Below are positions 41,618 to 53,000 of a stretch of DNA of 53,619 nucleotides, one piece after another; position 1 is the first letter of the stretch, and each line of letters begins with the position of its first letter. The stretch spans positions 40,622-94,240 of the forward strand of contig PLYO01000024.1 of NCBI GenBank assembly GCA_003151825.1. Reading direction: 5' to 3'. Source of the DNA: Ignavibacteriota bacterium. GTDB taxonomy: Bacteria; Bacteroidota; Ignavibacteria; Palsa-1295. The translations under genes were made by a program, and so were the position numbers. The notes under the pieces were generated by a model. It saw only the letters and a list, made by a program, of their open reading frames with translations. It made no database searches and had not been told where the DNA came from.

Positions 41618-41810
41618 AGGAACCTCTGATTAAGTCCAGAATGTCATCCTGAGCGGAGTTCGATCCGACGAAGGAGGATCGAACGGAGTCGAAGGATCTC
41701 TTGTAATAGCAAGGGATTCTTCGACTTCGCAAAACTCCGCTATGGCTCCGTTTTGCTTCGCTCCGTTTTGCTTCGCTCAGAATGACATTTATACTTAATC
41801 AGAGGTTCCT
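41618..41810. mobile_element. 193-bp MITE-like element with 18-bp terminal inverted repeats
   Basis: AGGAACCTCTGATTAAGT (41618-41635) is repeated perfectly in inverse at 41793-41810. Just inside, GAATGTCATCCTGAGCG and its near inverse CGCTCAGAATGACATTT extend the arms. The core repeats CTCCGTTTTGCTTCG and contains GGATCGAACGGAGTCGAAGG. It codes for nothing and no clear target-site duplication is seen. It ends 13 bp before the permease start. Confidence 0.75.
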
Positions 41811-41823
41811 AAAATAATTTCCA

Positions 41824-42654
41824 GTGATTACCACCTTTCGAGGCAAATCCAGCATCCTTGCACACACGATCCTTATCGTGGGCGGCGTTACGATGTTCTT
41901 CCCGCTCGTGTGGATGGCGCTGCTATCACTCTCCACTAACCCTCCCGGCGGCGCAACGCTCGGAGAGCTTTTGCGCGGCTCGTTTACACTTTCGAATTAC
42001 ACGGACGCGCTGAACTCCGATCAGTTTGGAATTTATTTCCTGAATTCCGTAATCGTCGCGGCGGTCGTCGCCGTTGGCAGCGCGATTTTTTCAACGACGG
42101 TCGCGTATGCCTTCGCGCGCCGCGAATTCCCGATGAAGAAATTGCTCTTCGCGAGCGTGCTCGGCGTACTCATGGTGCCGCCGTATGTGGTGATGATTCC
42201 TTTGTATCGTGAGATTGTAGTCTTCGGTTGGATCAATACGTATTTCGGACTTACGCTACCGTTTATGGTCGCGCCGTTTGGGATTTTTTTGATGCGCCAA
42301 TATATCCAAGGGCTACCAAAGGAATTAGAGGAAGCCGCGCGCATCGATGGCGCAAAAACGCTGGGCATTCTGCGCGGCATTATTTTTCCGCTTGCAACGC
42401 CGATGCTCGTCGTGCTCTTCATCTATCAATTTCTCACGACGTGGAATGCATTTTTGTTCCCGTTTCTGTTCGTCAATAAAGCATCCATGCGGACGCTTCC
42501 GGTTGGCCTTGCATTTTATCAGGGCAAGCAATCTATTGACTGGGGGCATCTCATGGCCGGCGCGGGCATGAGCGCGATTCCGATGCTCGCGCTTTTCGCG
42601 GTCTTTCAGCGAAAGATTATTGCGGGTTTCACGGCCGGGGCGCTGAAGGGATAA
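41824..42654 (+). CDS. Sugar ABC transporter permease (MalG/UgpE type)
   Basis: A 276-aa inner-membrane permease of the CUT1 carbohydrate importer group with six predicted helices. The ATPase-contacting EAA loop is clear: LPKELEEAARIDGAKTLGIL then RGIIFPLATPMLVV. GTG 41824 gives the natural N-terminus. Its usual partners, a second permease, a substrate-binding protein and an ATPase, are not in the window. A MITE-like element lies 13 bp upstream, so the operon may have been cut at this point. Confidence 0.92.
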   Translation: MITTFRGKSSILAHTILIVGGVTMFFPLVWMALLSLSTNPPGGATLGELLRGSFTLSNYTDALNSDQFGIYFLNSVIVAAVVAVGSAIFSTTVAYAFARREFPMKKLLFASVLGVLMVPPYVVMIPLYREIVVFGWINTYFGLTLPFMVAPFGIFLMRQYIQGLPKELEEAARIDGAKTLGILRGIIFPLATPMLVVLFIYQFLTTWNAFLFPFLFVNKASMRTLPVGLAFYQGKQSIDWGHLMAGAGMSAIPMLALFAVFQRKIIAGFTAGALKG

Positions 42655-42670
42655 TCTATCTTTTCGCGAG

Positions 42671-43411
42671 TCACGCTTCATGGAGTTGGCTTTTCCGGTC
42701 GCGCCGTGCCTGGCGCGTAAGCCACCGATGCCCGAACGCGCAAACAGCCACCCATCCAAATCCGAGGAACAGCCCCGCGAGCACGTCCGTGGGCCAATGT
42801 ACGCCCAAATAAAGCCTACTCACCGCAACCATTACAGCAATGAGAATACCGAGCAGCGCGAGCATCCATCGCCAAATTTCCCGCGCGCCCATCGAGACAA
42901 TCCACCATGCGAAAAATCCCCATAGCGCAAAAGAAATCAGCGAATGCCCGCTTGGAAAGCTATAATTCGTTTCCTGAATGAGCGGCGGGAACACTTGGGG
43001 CCGCGCCTGATGAAAAAACAACTTCAGCGTTATGTCCATCGCCGATGCACCGATGAGCACTGCGGCTAAAGTGCCAAGATCGACATATCGCTTGAGTATC
43101 CACAAGCCCAGCACGAGAGATGCCGCAATGAGCGCGACGCCATAAAAAGAGCCGAGCCAGGTTGCATCCAGCGCGAGCCGGTCCAATGCCGCACTCCGGT
43201 ATGCGTGAATGGTGAGCAGGATGGCCCTGTTGACGCCACCGAATTCGTTCTCGTTGACCTCATCCGCTAGCCAGCCAAACAGATACGCAAACCCGATGGC
43301 GACCACAAGCACAATAAAATAGTACGAGGTCACCGCCCGGACCAGCTTCTGGACGCGCGTGCGAGGGAGTTCTTCTAATGGGTGATGAGGGTGGAGTAAA
43401 TGCGTATCCAT
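42671..43411 (-). CDS. PAP2-family phosphatase
   Basis: A 246-aa integral membrane phosphatase of the type that acts on phosphatidic acid or undecaprenyl pyrophosphate. The three signature blocks are present: KLFFHQARP, YSFPSGHS and SRLYLGVHWPTDVLAG (KxxxxxxRP, PSGH, SRxxxxxHxxxD). Five to six hydrophobic helices are spread around them, and a cytoplasmic His-rich N-terminus (MDTHLLHPHHP) is followed by a basic C-terminus. The physiological lipid substrate is not known. Confidence 0.93.
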   Translation of the reverse strand: MDTHLLHPHHPLEELPRTRVQKLVRAVTSYYFIVLVVAIGFAYLFGWLADEVNENEFGGVNRAILLTIHAYRSAALDRLALDATWLGSFYGVALIAASLVLGLWILKRYVDLGTLAAVLIGASAMDITLKLFFHQARPQVFPPLIQETNYSFPSGHSLISFALWGFFAWWIVSMGAREIWRWMLALLGILIAVMVAVSRLYLGVHWPTDVLAGLFLGFGWVAVCAFGHRWLTRQARRDRKSQLHEA

Positions 43412-43469
43412 GGGAAAACAATCTCAGCAATTCTTATGCAAACGAGCATGATGTTGGATGGGATGGGCG

Positions 43470-44030
43470 CTAATTCAGCTTCAAATAGAGCTTCATTCTC
43501 TCGAAGCGGGTATCCCCGAAACCACGGACATTCTTCAATTCTTCAAGCGACCGAAAGCTGCCGCGTTCGGAGCGATATTCAAGGATAAGTTCCGCGCCCG
43601 CCGGGCCAACCGAAGGAAGGCGAATGAGATCCTCCTTCGTGCCAAAATTGAGCGAAATGGAATGGGGTGAAAGGCCGTCTTCCTTCGAATGAGAGTGCAT
43701 TTTGGCTCGCACGGATGCGGGAATCAGCGAATCTTCCGGCAGCGAGAAAAAAAGCGAATCCCGTTTGTTTGCCGCCGCGCTGAGCGCAAAAAAAAGGCTG
43801 TCCGTTTTCTTCTCTGAAACGATTTCATTCGGATTTCTCTGTGCAGGAAACCACGAGAAATACACCTGCTTGCCAAATCGGAAGAGGAGCACGGCAATCC
43901 CCGTGAGCAGGAAAAAAATGAGCGCCCGAAGCTCGCGCGGCGTGTAGAGTTGAGCGGCAATCGCGCCCGCGCGCTTGCGAATCCCGCCGAGGCGGTCGCG
44001 AATGCGTTCCAACAACACCACTCGTTTCAT
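43470..44030 (-). CDS. Helix-hairpin-helix protein (ComEA-like)
   Basis: A 186-aa protein with one membrane helix (about 36-52, LRALIFFLLTGIAVLLFRFG) and a C-terminal helix-hairpin-helix domain (about 125-183): LNFGTKEDLIRLPSVGPAGA, ELILEYRSERGSFRSLEELK and NVRGFGDTRFERMKLYL. The layout matches ComEA-type DNA receptors, where the HhH part binds DNA in the periplasm. It follows dnaJ by 21 bp, so it is probably in the heat-shock operon. Competence function is inferred only from the family. Confidence 0.8.
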   Translation of the reverse strand: MKRVVLLERIRDRLGGIRKRAGAIAAQLYTPRELRALIFFLLTGIAVLLFRFGKQVYFSWFPAQRNPNEIVSEKKTDSLFFALSAAANKRDSLFFSLPEDSLIPASVRAKMHSHSKEDGLSPHSISLNFGTKEDLIRLPSVGPAGAELILEYRSERGSFRSLEELKNVRGFGDTRFERMKLYLKLN

Positions 44031-44051
44031 CGCATGGATGATGGAAAAGAA

Positions 44052-45254
44052 TCAGGTGAAGATACTCCGAATATTTTCGAACATTCCTTCGGAAGCCATC
44101 GCTTTCTTGCGATTTTTGCGGCTTTTTTCTTTTACCGGAGCCTCGGAAGTATTTGGTGAAGCTACGCGAAAATGTTCGAGCTTGGAAAGCCGTTCAAGAA
44201 GATCGCGTTCTTCTTTCGTCAACGTATCGGGCGTCGCGATTTGAATGCGAACAAGCTCATCGCCTCGCCCGCCATGCGAGAGATGCTGAATGCCCTTGCC
44301 TCGCATGCGAAGCAGCGTTCCCGCCTGTGTGCCGGATTGTATCGTGAGCAGCGAATGACCGCCAAGAGTGGGAACTTCCACCTCCGCGCCGAGCAACGCT
44401 TGCGGAACGGTAATTTCGAGATCGAGCACGACATCGTCCCCATCGCGCAGGAACCGATTGTGCGGAAGCTCCTGCACAACGACGAGCACATTCCCCGCCG
44501 GTCCGCCACGCCTTCCGGCATGTCCCTGCCCGGCGAGCGTGAGATAATTCCCTTCGCTCACACCCGCTGGAATGTTTACTTTGAGCGTGATCTCCTCTTG
44601 GACGCGGCCTTCGCCCTGGCAGACATCGCAACGCTCCCGGATGATCTGTCCTGCCCCGTGGCAGGTCGGGCAGACTGTCACATTGACAAACTGCCCAAAG
44701 CCCATCGAGCGGACTTGGCGAACTTGCCCCGAACCGTGGCACGTCTGGCACGTCTCGATAGCTGTTCCCGCCTTCGCTCCCGTTCCCAGACAGGTGGAGC
44801 ATGTTACCAAATGCCGTACTTTAATCTTTTTCTCGACTCCCACCGCGATCTCTTCGAGCGTAAGCGCCATCGGAACTTGAAGATCTGCGCCGCGCTCCGG
44901 CGCATTCGGATTCCGGCTCTGGCCGCCGCTAAAGAATTGCTCGAAGATGTTTCCCCCGCCCATGCCGGAAAAAATATCGGCAAAATGGGAGAAAATATCG
45001 TTCGCGTTTTGGTAATGCCCAAAGTCCGTCGCGCGGACGCCCTCGTGACCGAAGCGGTCGTAGCGCGCGCGTTTATCGCCGTCGCTCAAAACCTCATACG
45101 CCTCCGTCGCTTCTTTGAATTTTTCTTCCGCTTCTTTATTGTCGGGATTGCGGTCGGGATGGAATTGCAGGGCCAGCTTACGATACGACTTTTTTATTTC
45201 GTCGATCGAAGCCGAACGCGTTACGCTCAGAATTTCATAATAATCACGCTTCAT
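44052..45254 (-). CDS. dnaJ: Chaperone protein DnaJ
   Basis: DnaJ delivers unfolded proteins to DnaK and stimulates its ATPase. The 400-aa product has the J domain (1-70, with FHPDRNP), a Gly/Phe-rich segment ([17 protein letters not shown]), four CxxCxGxG zinc motifs ([32 protein letters not shown]) and the two C-terminal beta domains ([21 protein letters not shown] and VPTLGG). A basic tail of about 30 residues ([12 protein letters not shown]) is extra. It is third in the hrcA-grpE-dnaJ operon, 18 bp after grpE. No dnaK is present here. Confidence 0.97.
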   Translation of the reverse strand: MKRDYYEILSVTRSASIDEIKKSYRKLALQFHPDRNPDNKEAEEKFKEATEAYEVLSDGDKRARYDRFGHEGVRATDFGHYQNANDIFSHFADIFSGMGGGNIFEQFFSGGQSRNPNAPERGADLQVPMALTLEEIAVGVEKKIKVRHLVTCSTCLGTGAKAGTAIETCQTCHGSGQVRQVRSMGFGQFVNVTVCPTCHGAGQIIRERCDVCQGEGRVQEEITLKVNIPAGVSEGNYLTLAGQGHAGRRGGPAGNVLVVVQELPHNRFLRDGDDVVLDLEITVPQALLGAEVEVPTLGGHSLLTIQSGTQAGTLLRMRGKGIQHLSHGGRGDELVRIQIATPDTLTKEERDLLERLSKLEHFRVASPNTSEAPVKEKSRKNRKKAMASEGMFENIRSIFT

Positions 45255-45272
45255 GTATTAGCAGTGCTTGTC

Positions 45273-45800
45273 TTATTCTACAGCTTTTGAAACAAAGACT
45301 TTCGCATGACGGAGAATGGCATCGTTCAGCAAATATCCGCGCTGAATTTCGCGCGTGACGAGCCCGGGCGCAACATCATCGCGCGGCTCTTCGAGCAGGG
45401 CGTCATGCTTCATTGGATCGAAGGGTTCATCCACCGTTTGCATCGGGCGCACGCCATAACGTTCGAGCGTTTTAAGAAAGCTCTTATAAATAAGTTCAAT
45501 GCCTTGTGCCAGCGGGTCATTCGATTCGGATGCGTGTTCAATAGTCCGTTCGAGATCATCGGCGATTCCGAGCAGATCGAGAATGAGGCGCTTGTTAGCC
45601 TCGAACGTTAATTGTTCGCGCTCCTGCTGATGGCGCCGGCGCATGTTTTCCAGCTCGGCAGTGCGGCGCAAAAGCTGGTCGCGGGTGGTTCCGAGCATCT
45701 GCTCGATTTCCGCAATCTTCTCTTCCACGGATGAGCGATCATCCGCCGAAGCTTCGCTCACCACGTCCTTATCGTTTTTGTCGAACATAATTTTTTCCAT
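45273..45800 (-). CDS. grpE: Nucleotide exchange factor GrpE
   Basis: GrpE ejects ADP from DnaK during the chaperone cycle. The 175-aa product has an N-terminal acidic segment and long coiled coil (25-95, EEKIAEIEQMLGTTRDQLLR, then LENMRRRHQQEREQLTFEAN) and the conserved wing (VDEPFDPMKHDALLE, ILRHAKVFVSK). An alternative ATG sits five codons in at 45788. It lies 11 bp after hrcA and 18 bp before dnaJ, the usual heat-shock arrangement. Confidence 0.95.
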   Translation of the reverse strand: MEKIMFDKNDKDVVSEASADDRSSVEEKIAEIEQMLGTTRDQLLRRTAELENMRRRHQQEREQLTFEANKRLILDLLGIADDLERTIEHASESNDPLAQGIELIYKSFLKTLERYGVRPMQTVDEPFDPMKHDALLEEPRDDVAPGLVTREIQRGYLLNDAILRHAKVFVSKAVE

Positions 45801-45811
45801 CCATCGTCACT

Positions 45812-46915
45812 TCATTTCGTTGCTAACACGCCGGACATGGCGCGCGCGACATACTCGACGAGCGGCGCAATGCGGCCATAGTCCATGCGCTTCGGCCCGA
45901 TGAGTCCAATAATTCCCCGCTCGCCGCCAATTTGGTATTTGGTGCAGACGAGGCTGTAGCCCGTCATGTTTCGCTCTTCCAGTTCACTGCCAATTCGGAT
46001 GGAAAGTCCGCCGTTCGAAATGGCCGCCTTCTCGCCGCCGGAGCGCTCGAGTACATGGATGACGACCTCTTCGTTATCGATGAGTTCGATAATGCCCTGA
46101 AACTCTTCATCGCGCAGATCCCGGCGTTGAAATTCCGGCTGAACAAAAATATTTTTCGCGCCGCTAATTTTAACGCGCTCCGGACCGCTGTCATCGAAGA
46201 GTTTATCGGGCGCATCGATGAAGAGGCGAAGGATGGAGCGATCGTGTTCCGAAAGATCGCTCATCCGTTCACGAAACGTGGCCTTGACCTCGCGGAAGCT
46301 CCGCCCGGCAAGCCGCTCGTTCAGCAAATACCGCAGTTCGTCGAGCTTCGCTTGCGCGAGCGTGTTTTCGGTTTCGAGCGTGACCGTCCTCACGCGACCG
46401 CTCGAAGCGGCAAGCACCACCAGCAAACGGTTCGACGAAAGCTGCGCGATTTCGACCCGCTCAAGAATTCCCTCATCGAGCGAGGGCAAAAGCGCGATCG
46501 AAAGCTGTCGCGAAAGCTTCGCCAGAATGTCCGATGAAGCTTCGAGCACATCGTCCGCCGTCACAGCCTCGGCAAGCGAACGTGCGACGGCCTTGCGTTC
46601 CGCAGGCGTCACGCCCTCGCGAGCCATGAGATCGTTGACGTAAAGCCGGTATCCTTTGTCCGTCGGCATGCGTCCCGCGCTCGTATGCGGATGATCGACG
46701 TAGCCCATGTATTCGAGATCGGCCATGATATTTCGCGTGGATGCATCGCTCAGCCCCAGCGAGCTAACACGCGCGAGATACCGCGAGCCGACCGGATTGG
46801 CCGTGAGTACATAATGCCGGACGATCAGACGGAGTATTTCCCTCTGGCGCTCCGTCAACTCGGCACTTGCCGAGCTTTTATCCGGCAAAAGGCGCCGGTT
46901 CATATCCTCCTTCAT
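45812..46915 (-). CDS. hrcA: Heat-inducible transcription repressor HrcA
   Basis: HrcA represses chaperone operons by binding CIRCE sites and releases them when GroEL is busy. The 367-aa product has the winged-helix DNA-binding part (LTERQREILRLIVRHYVLTA, NPVGSRYLA, DASTRNIMADLEYMGYVDHP) and the C-terminal GAF-like ligand domain with the family ending IGLIGPKRMDYGRIAPLVEY. The start is unclear: GTG 46936, ATG 46915 or ATG 46903. An AAGGAGG lies 2 bp before 46903, too close for a normal site. No CIRCE inverted repeat is visible in the 130 bp upstream. Confidence 0.93.
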   Translation of the reverse strand: MKEDMNRRLLPDKSSASAELTERQREILRLIVRHYVLTANPVGSRYLARVSSLGLSDASTRNIMADLEYMGYVDHPHTSAGRMPTDKGYRLYVNDLMAREGVTPAERKAVARSLAEAVTADDVLEASSDILAKLSRQLSIALLPSLDEGILERVEIAQLSSNRLLVVLAASSGRVRTVTLETENTLAQAKLDELRYLLNERLAGRSFREVKATFRERMSDLSEHDRSILRLFIDAPDKLFDDSGPERVKISGAKNIFVQPEFQRRDLRDEEFQGIIELIDNEEVVIHVLERSGGEKAAISNGGLSIRIGSELEERNMTGYSLVCTKYQIGGERGIIGLIGPKRMDYGRIAPLVEYVARAMSGVLATK

Positions 46916-46995
46916 ATAGTTGTCTGGCAAGAACACGGCTTCTTACGAAGCGAGTTTCGCTCGCGCGCCATTCACTGCCCCATCCAAACGCGGCA

Positions 46996-47028
46996 CTGCC
47001 CGGCTGGATATGATTTCCAGCCGGGCAG
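46996..47028. terminator. Hairpin between hrcA and the giant protein gene
   Basis: A 13-bp perfect stem (CTGCCCGGCTGGA with TCCAGCCGGGCAG) around TATGATT. It follows the stop codon of the 47067 gene in the direction of its transcription, so it may end that transcript; no T-run follows on the minus strand. A second small hairpin, CGGGAAG with CTTCCCG, lies at 47043-47061. Confidence 0.5.
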
Positions 47029-47066
47029 CGCCTGATTTCGTTCGGGAAGGGTGACTTCCCGTATTT

Positions 47067-50000
47067 TTATTGCTTTTCGATCGTCAGTTTCTTCGAGAGC
47101 GTGGCGCTCTGGCCGTCGGTGCCCGAAGCGATCAACTCGTAGAAATAGCTGCCGCTTGGGAGCACCCTCAGATCGAGCTTCACGTTCTGCGGACCTGCTT
47201 CATACGGCACGTTCGTCACATCGGAATTGACGACCCTGCCGGTCACGTCCATCACCCGCAACGTGACCTGAGAAGCCACCGGGAGCGTGAACGATATTTC
47301 CGCGAGGCCAGACGTTGGGTTTGGATAGCTCTGGCCTAACGTGAAGCCTAACTCGGACGGATCCGGACCCAGCTCGACCGTATTCGAGTAGGTCTTCGCG
47401 CCGCTCGCGTCCACCGCCGCGATGCGATATGTTTGTGGATGGGTGACGTCAATGTTCGCATCGGTGTAGGCATAGTCTGTCTGGTTTTCGACTGCGTTTA
47501 CATGCCCGATCGTGGTCCACGACGGCTGGTCAGCCGCCATGGGTCCCTGTTTCTCGATGTCATACTGAGCCACGGCATCCTGGTCTGCGACTTCCCAGGT
47601 GACGATCGCATTCGCGTCCGCATGCACTGCGTTCTCGCTCACAAACTGCACGGGAAGAATTATCCCATTATGGCTTGCGATGAAGGCGAAAGCAGAGGCG
47701 AGAGCACGCGTGGTGCCGCTCGTCAGAGCGTTCTGGTTCACGTTATTCGGCGGGGTCTGATACAGATTCGACCAATCGAAGCCATAGAATACCGTGTTGG
47801 TAAGGTTGTCGTAATACGAAACCCCGGCCCCGCTATCGGGCTGCATCGCCGACGCCGGATTCGCAGTTCCATACTTGTAGGCAAAAGCATTGACGACCGG
47901 TCCTACCGATGGCGTGGCGAGCATTGGCCCGATCGCGTCCGGAGAAACACAGCCGATACTATCGGAAGAGAACCAATAAGCTGCCTGTTGCCCCACGACC
48001 CTCCCATAGTAGGTGCCACCAAGAGTGAGCGGGCTGTTAAACCAATACTGCGTGTGCATCGTCGTTTGCAGCCACGAAGTGTCCGTCACCGTGTTCCCAA
48101 GTGCCCCGTTGACATTCGCGTTCACCTGCCCAAAGGCATAATTGGCGACGTTCTGCCCCGCGATCACAAGGCTCTTCTTCCCGTAGCTCAAGCCTGCGGC
48201 AAGATACCGGGTGACTTCGTCGGTCTCCTGTAGGGTGAGCGCACCCTGACCAGGACCGATCGGCCCGCCATCGGTATTGGTGAAAGGCTGCGACGGAGTG
48301 CCCATCGACCAGACGATCGTCCACCACGGAGTGTAGTCGATGGTCGTCGAGTTCGGAAGGCCTTTCGGCGCGTTACGGTCGATCGTGTCGAACGGCACGC
48401 CCAAACGGTTCAACGCAAGTTCTACCGAGTCCATGTTGTAAATACCGGCATTCGTCGCTCCATTATAGGAGACGAGCACCGCGTTCTGCTTCAGCAAAAT
48501 GCGGAAGGGCTTTGACAGCGTGTCGTTCGCGTTGTTCTGGTCGTTTGGAACAGTCACGATCACCTGGAAGACTCCCGTGTCGTTCAATGCCGTTAGCGCC
48601 GGACCTTGGAATACTACGTTCTTCGCCTCGTTCACCTGCCAGGTGAGCGGCAGGGAATTCGCGGTAAAGACCGTCGTCCATACACCACGGACCGACCGCT
48701 GTACCGTTGCTGTAACCGGCACGTTATAGACCCCAACGCTCCCGAGGTTCTTCACCACCGCGTTGATCCATAGCGGACTTGCCGTCGTCACCAATGAGGT
48801 GTCGCTCGTTTGCGAGAACCCTGCGGGCTGGACGATTTCCAAAACCGCTAAGTCGTTCCCGTACTGGAACGCGTCCCATTCCTGCGCTCCGATATCCGTC
48901 GCCTGGTTCCCAAACCGACTGTTGCCATCGAAGTCCTTCCCTTGCGTCGCCGTTCCGAGCCAGATTCCGTTGTTCGCTGCCGGGCTCTCGAGATACGTCA
49001 AGGCCGGTGGCATGTGCAACGAGTCCGTGCCCATCGCCGGAGTCGCGAATAATGGATCGCCCGTCAACGAGTGCGTATCCTCGTTCACATAGGTGCGCCA
49101 GTCGTTCAAGCGGCGGAAATATACCCGCTGATCCACCGTTCCGTAACGCGGGTCGTACTCGATGACCGAGTCGAAATTGTTCGTGCCGCGCAGATCGAAC
49201 AGGTTGTAGTCCGAGCTGATCGAACTCGCATACGGGCGTGGCACTTCTAACCAGTAGTTCGTGTAGGGGCCCGCGCTCGTGTTTTGGATGATGTTATCCC
49301 ACAAAAAGACGTGCTTTTCGTATTGGATCGTCACGTTCGCCGTCGCGTTGACGGTCGAGATCGAGTTGTTGAACACCGAATCCAGATCCGTTGAATATGT
49401 TGCCGCGGCTGTGTTCATCAGGATCGGATAGGTCTGGCCCGATCCCGTCCAAAGGTCGAGGATCATGTTGTTCGTCAACCGGTTTTGCGTCGGCACCGGA
49501 AGCGTCGATTTCACACTCGTCAGGCCCGCACTCGTATATTGCGTCGCCGCCTGCTGGATTGCGATTCCGTATGTGTTGCCCAACTGCGAGGTCAGGAAAC
49601 GGACGCGGTTCGCATTGATCCAGGCTCCCGTCACATTGCCTGTGTCGCCCGGCCATACCGGTGCCCCCTGCGGGCCGATCCACGTCGCTACGTTCGGCTG
49701 TTCGATACCGAACACGTTCCACGGCTTGGCGGTCAAGCCTCCCTTTGCCGAGGTGATGTTCGACACCTCGTTATGAGAGATCACGATGCCGGTCTCGCTG
49801 TTGAACTGGATACCAGCATAGGAAAGCGGGTTCGTTGCCGTTCCGATCGTGTTCCGCGTAAACACGTTGTCGTGATTGCGCCACACCTGCCACTTGCCCG
49901 TCTGTGCGTTGTACTGATCGTGCAAACCGTGATCGTAAATCCCATACTTCGCATTGCCCAGCTCGCAGTTGTTCACCACGATGTGGTTGATCTCTACCGT

Positions 50001-53000
50001 GTCATGCACTCCCTGCGCGTAGATGAGCAGGTTATGCTCGTTGTACATCCGGATCACGGAACTCGAATCGTTCGAGAAGATCGGCGCCCCGCTTTCGGTT
50101 ATGTTGCCGTTGCCGTGTAAAATCAAGTCCTTCATCGTGATGCTGTGCGCGCCCCACTCGATTCCGAACACCGGGCCCGCCGCACTCTCGCTGTCCACGA
50201 TCGTAAGCTGCCGTTTCGCCGGTTCCGCCACTATCTTGTCCGGCGTCGGAGCTGTTCTCGGGTTGTACCCTTCGAAGTTCATGTAGCCAGACCCGATGCG
50301 ATTAATCGACGATGAATCGCCCATGTAAAAACACGACGCCTGGCTGCCCGTGAAGGTAATCGTCGGGGTTTGGCCCGTATACGGAATCCATGTCACTGTC
50401 GAGGTATCGGAAAGACCCCGGATATTGCGCAGGTCCACCGCGCCATGGATGCTGCTCACGTCGGAAGTTCCGTTCTCGTGGTAGGCCGCGTCCGTCAGGA
50501 GAAGCCGCACGTTCCCACCGATCCCGCGGAACTGCATCGTATCGACTGCCTGGTGGATCGTCTGGAACTGACGCCCCACGCCCACAAAATAATCCCCTTT
50601 CATACGGCTGATAATCGAAAACTGCGAGCACGCCGTGTCGTTCGCGTGGTTGGGGTCGAACCCGTCGTGCCCGATCATGCAGATATTGTAACAGCCCGGA
50701 GGTATCGTCGAAATATGCCACACCCCCTGATCCGTAGGAAAGGAAAAATTAACCTGACCATCGTCGTTGTTCAACGCAATTTCGGTCGTGTCCGCAACAA
50801 AGACCAACCCGCCGTCCGAGCAGCGCGTGATTTGCACCTCGAGCCGGAGTGGATCAGTGCTGAATAGGCTGTTGTAGCCCACCGACTGGAATAATCCTAT
50901 CGGCACCCACGACGTTCCGAATGGCTCCTGCTGACCCGGCTGCGGGCTCGTCACCGAAATCGCCGCAAGATCGTACTGCTGAAGAATCGGAGTGATGGAC
51001 TTCGTCGTGTCGTCGAGTGCAAGCTGATCGGTTACGTAGGGCGGCGGAAGGCCAAGGGCTATCTCATTCTGCGGATACATAATAGCGATGCCGAAGACCG
51101 TATCCACAGTCTGCACCAACGGAGTCCACATCGGGAGGTTAGAGGTAGCCACCGGAAACGCCGTGTCGTAATACGGGCCTCCTCCTGCAAGCGGAGGACC
51201 CTGGGAACGGTCCGTCACTCCGTCCGAATTGCCGCCATTCGAGCCCGCCGGCCAGTTCCGTATAATCACCGTGTCGTACCAAGTCGGTTGGCCGGGTGAA
51301 TGCACCTGCACCGAGACCGGCACGTTCGTCTGGTTGTTCACGCCGGTATTTCTAAAGCGGACCGAGATCGGAGTAGGCACGTTAATAATGGCCCCGAGTC
51401 CCTGCTGAGGGGTAATGACCGATACCGCCTTGATGTCGTTCGCCGGCGAACAGAGCCACTCGTTCGTCAACTGGTTATCTGCCGGATTCTGGTCTGCCGT
51501 CGGCACCAGATTATAGACGATCATCGTGTCCTCGTAAATGCCATACCCTAACTGGCCGTTCAGAAGGCCCGGAGTAAACGTAGGGAGCTCGAGCACCACC
51601 GAGGTAAACGGGGCTGGAATCGGCGGGTTCGAAGCGGCATTCAGGGTAACCACCTGGTTATACAACTGGCCTTGCCCGATCTCCGAGATGGCAAAGCTTA
51701 CCTGAGCCGAAGTCGGGGTCGAAGAGCCGTCGTTCGTGACCGTAACTAAGGGCTGGACCGTCGCATACATCGAGTTGCCCGTGCCCGCCGTTGTGGTCGT
51801 GACCGGTTGCGGAGTCACCGAGTTCGTGCCCGTGCCCGTTGTTGTGATCGCAATCGCGGCGCCTCCATACGTGGCTGAAACATTGAATGTCATCGCCCCT
51901 GTGACCGGGGTAAAGGCTGGATTGACCACGTAATAAGTTGTTCCCGCAACTAACGGGGCGGGCAGCGTACCGCCTACGTTCGTGAACCGAACAGGGGTTC
52001 CGACTGGGTACCCGTTTGTCGTCGGAGTCGCCAGGGAGGTAAAAACCCCCGGACTGGCGGCCGTGACCGTGTAATTAGCGGCACCTACGGGAGTGGTTAA
52101 AACTTGGAACGTATTAACCCCGAGTATATTAGTCGCGTTAGTCACATAATAAACCGCTCCCGCAACCAACGGGGAGGGCATCGCACCGGTCGTGGTGAAC
52201 ACCACATCGGTCCCGGTTGTGTACGCGCTCCCGTTGCCGGTAAATGTGTTGCCGGCGACCGTGTAACTAAGGGGTTGGTATAAAGTGTACGGATTCTCGT
52301 TTATCGGCACACTTATCGCGCTCGCCGTGAAATCATACGGAAACGCGATGAACATCCGGATGCTCGATTGCGGGAGCTTTGCTGCCGTATCGCACATGAG
52401 CGGACTGCCGTTCGAACCGTATGGAGTGTTGTATCCCACCACGAACTGATTGCTCGCATTCCATCCATTGCCGTTAAAGTCGATCATGAGGTAATTGTTG
52501 GACGTCAACTTCATGCCGCACATGCCGGCGTAGTCCTCGACTAAGGCGTAGGAGCCTTCATTGTAGCAATAAGCCAAATCCCATGAGCCGGGGAATTTAT
52601 AGACGCCATACGTAAAGGGGCAACCGGTGTAGGTGACGTCATAATGAAATGGGTCACTACCCGTGGTCGGGCTGTAATTAAATTGGAACTGCGAAATCCC
52701 GGACTCGTACACGACCGTCTGAAACGAAACGTACGTGCTCGGATTAGCGGGATACGCCCCGGACCAATCGTACCCGGTATGCATATTATCGACCTCGCAG
52801 ACAAGCTCGCGGTTCGGCGCGGAGCCTAAGACGTTGTACTTGAACACCGTCGGGTTCGTCTCTTGAGGAATGTAGCCATAAAGCTCGTAACCTACGTCGA
52901 ACGGCATGAGGAAGTAATTCGGAAACTCCCCATAGGACCCTCCATTGTACTCGGAGTTCACGAGGCATTCCGGGTAAGCGTAGTTATAGAAGTCCACGCC

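Noticed and set aside
41618..41810. Insertion sequence with transposase
   Set aside because: The element is 193 bp and has no coding capacity; only a MITE-like reading is supported.
45812..47066. CIRCE operator upstream of hrcA
   Set aside because: No TTAGCACTC or GAGTGCTAA arms are present; the nearby GCGAG/CTCGC palindrome is too short and different.
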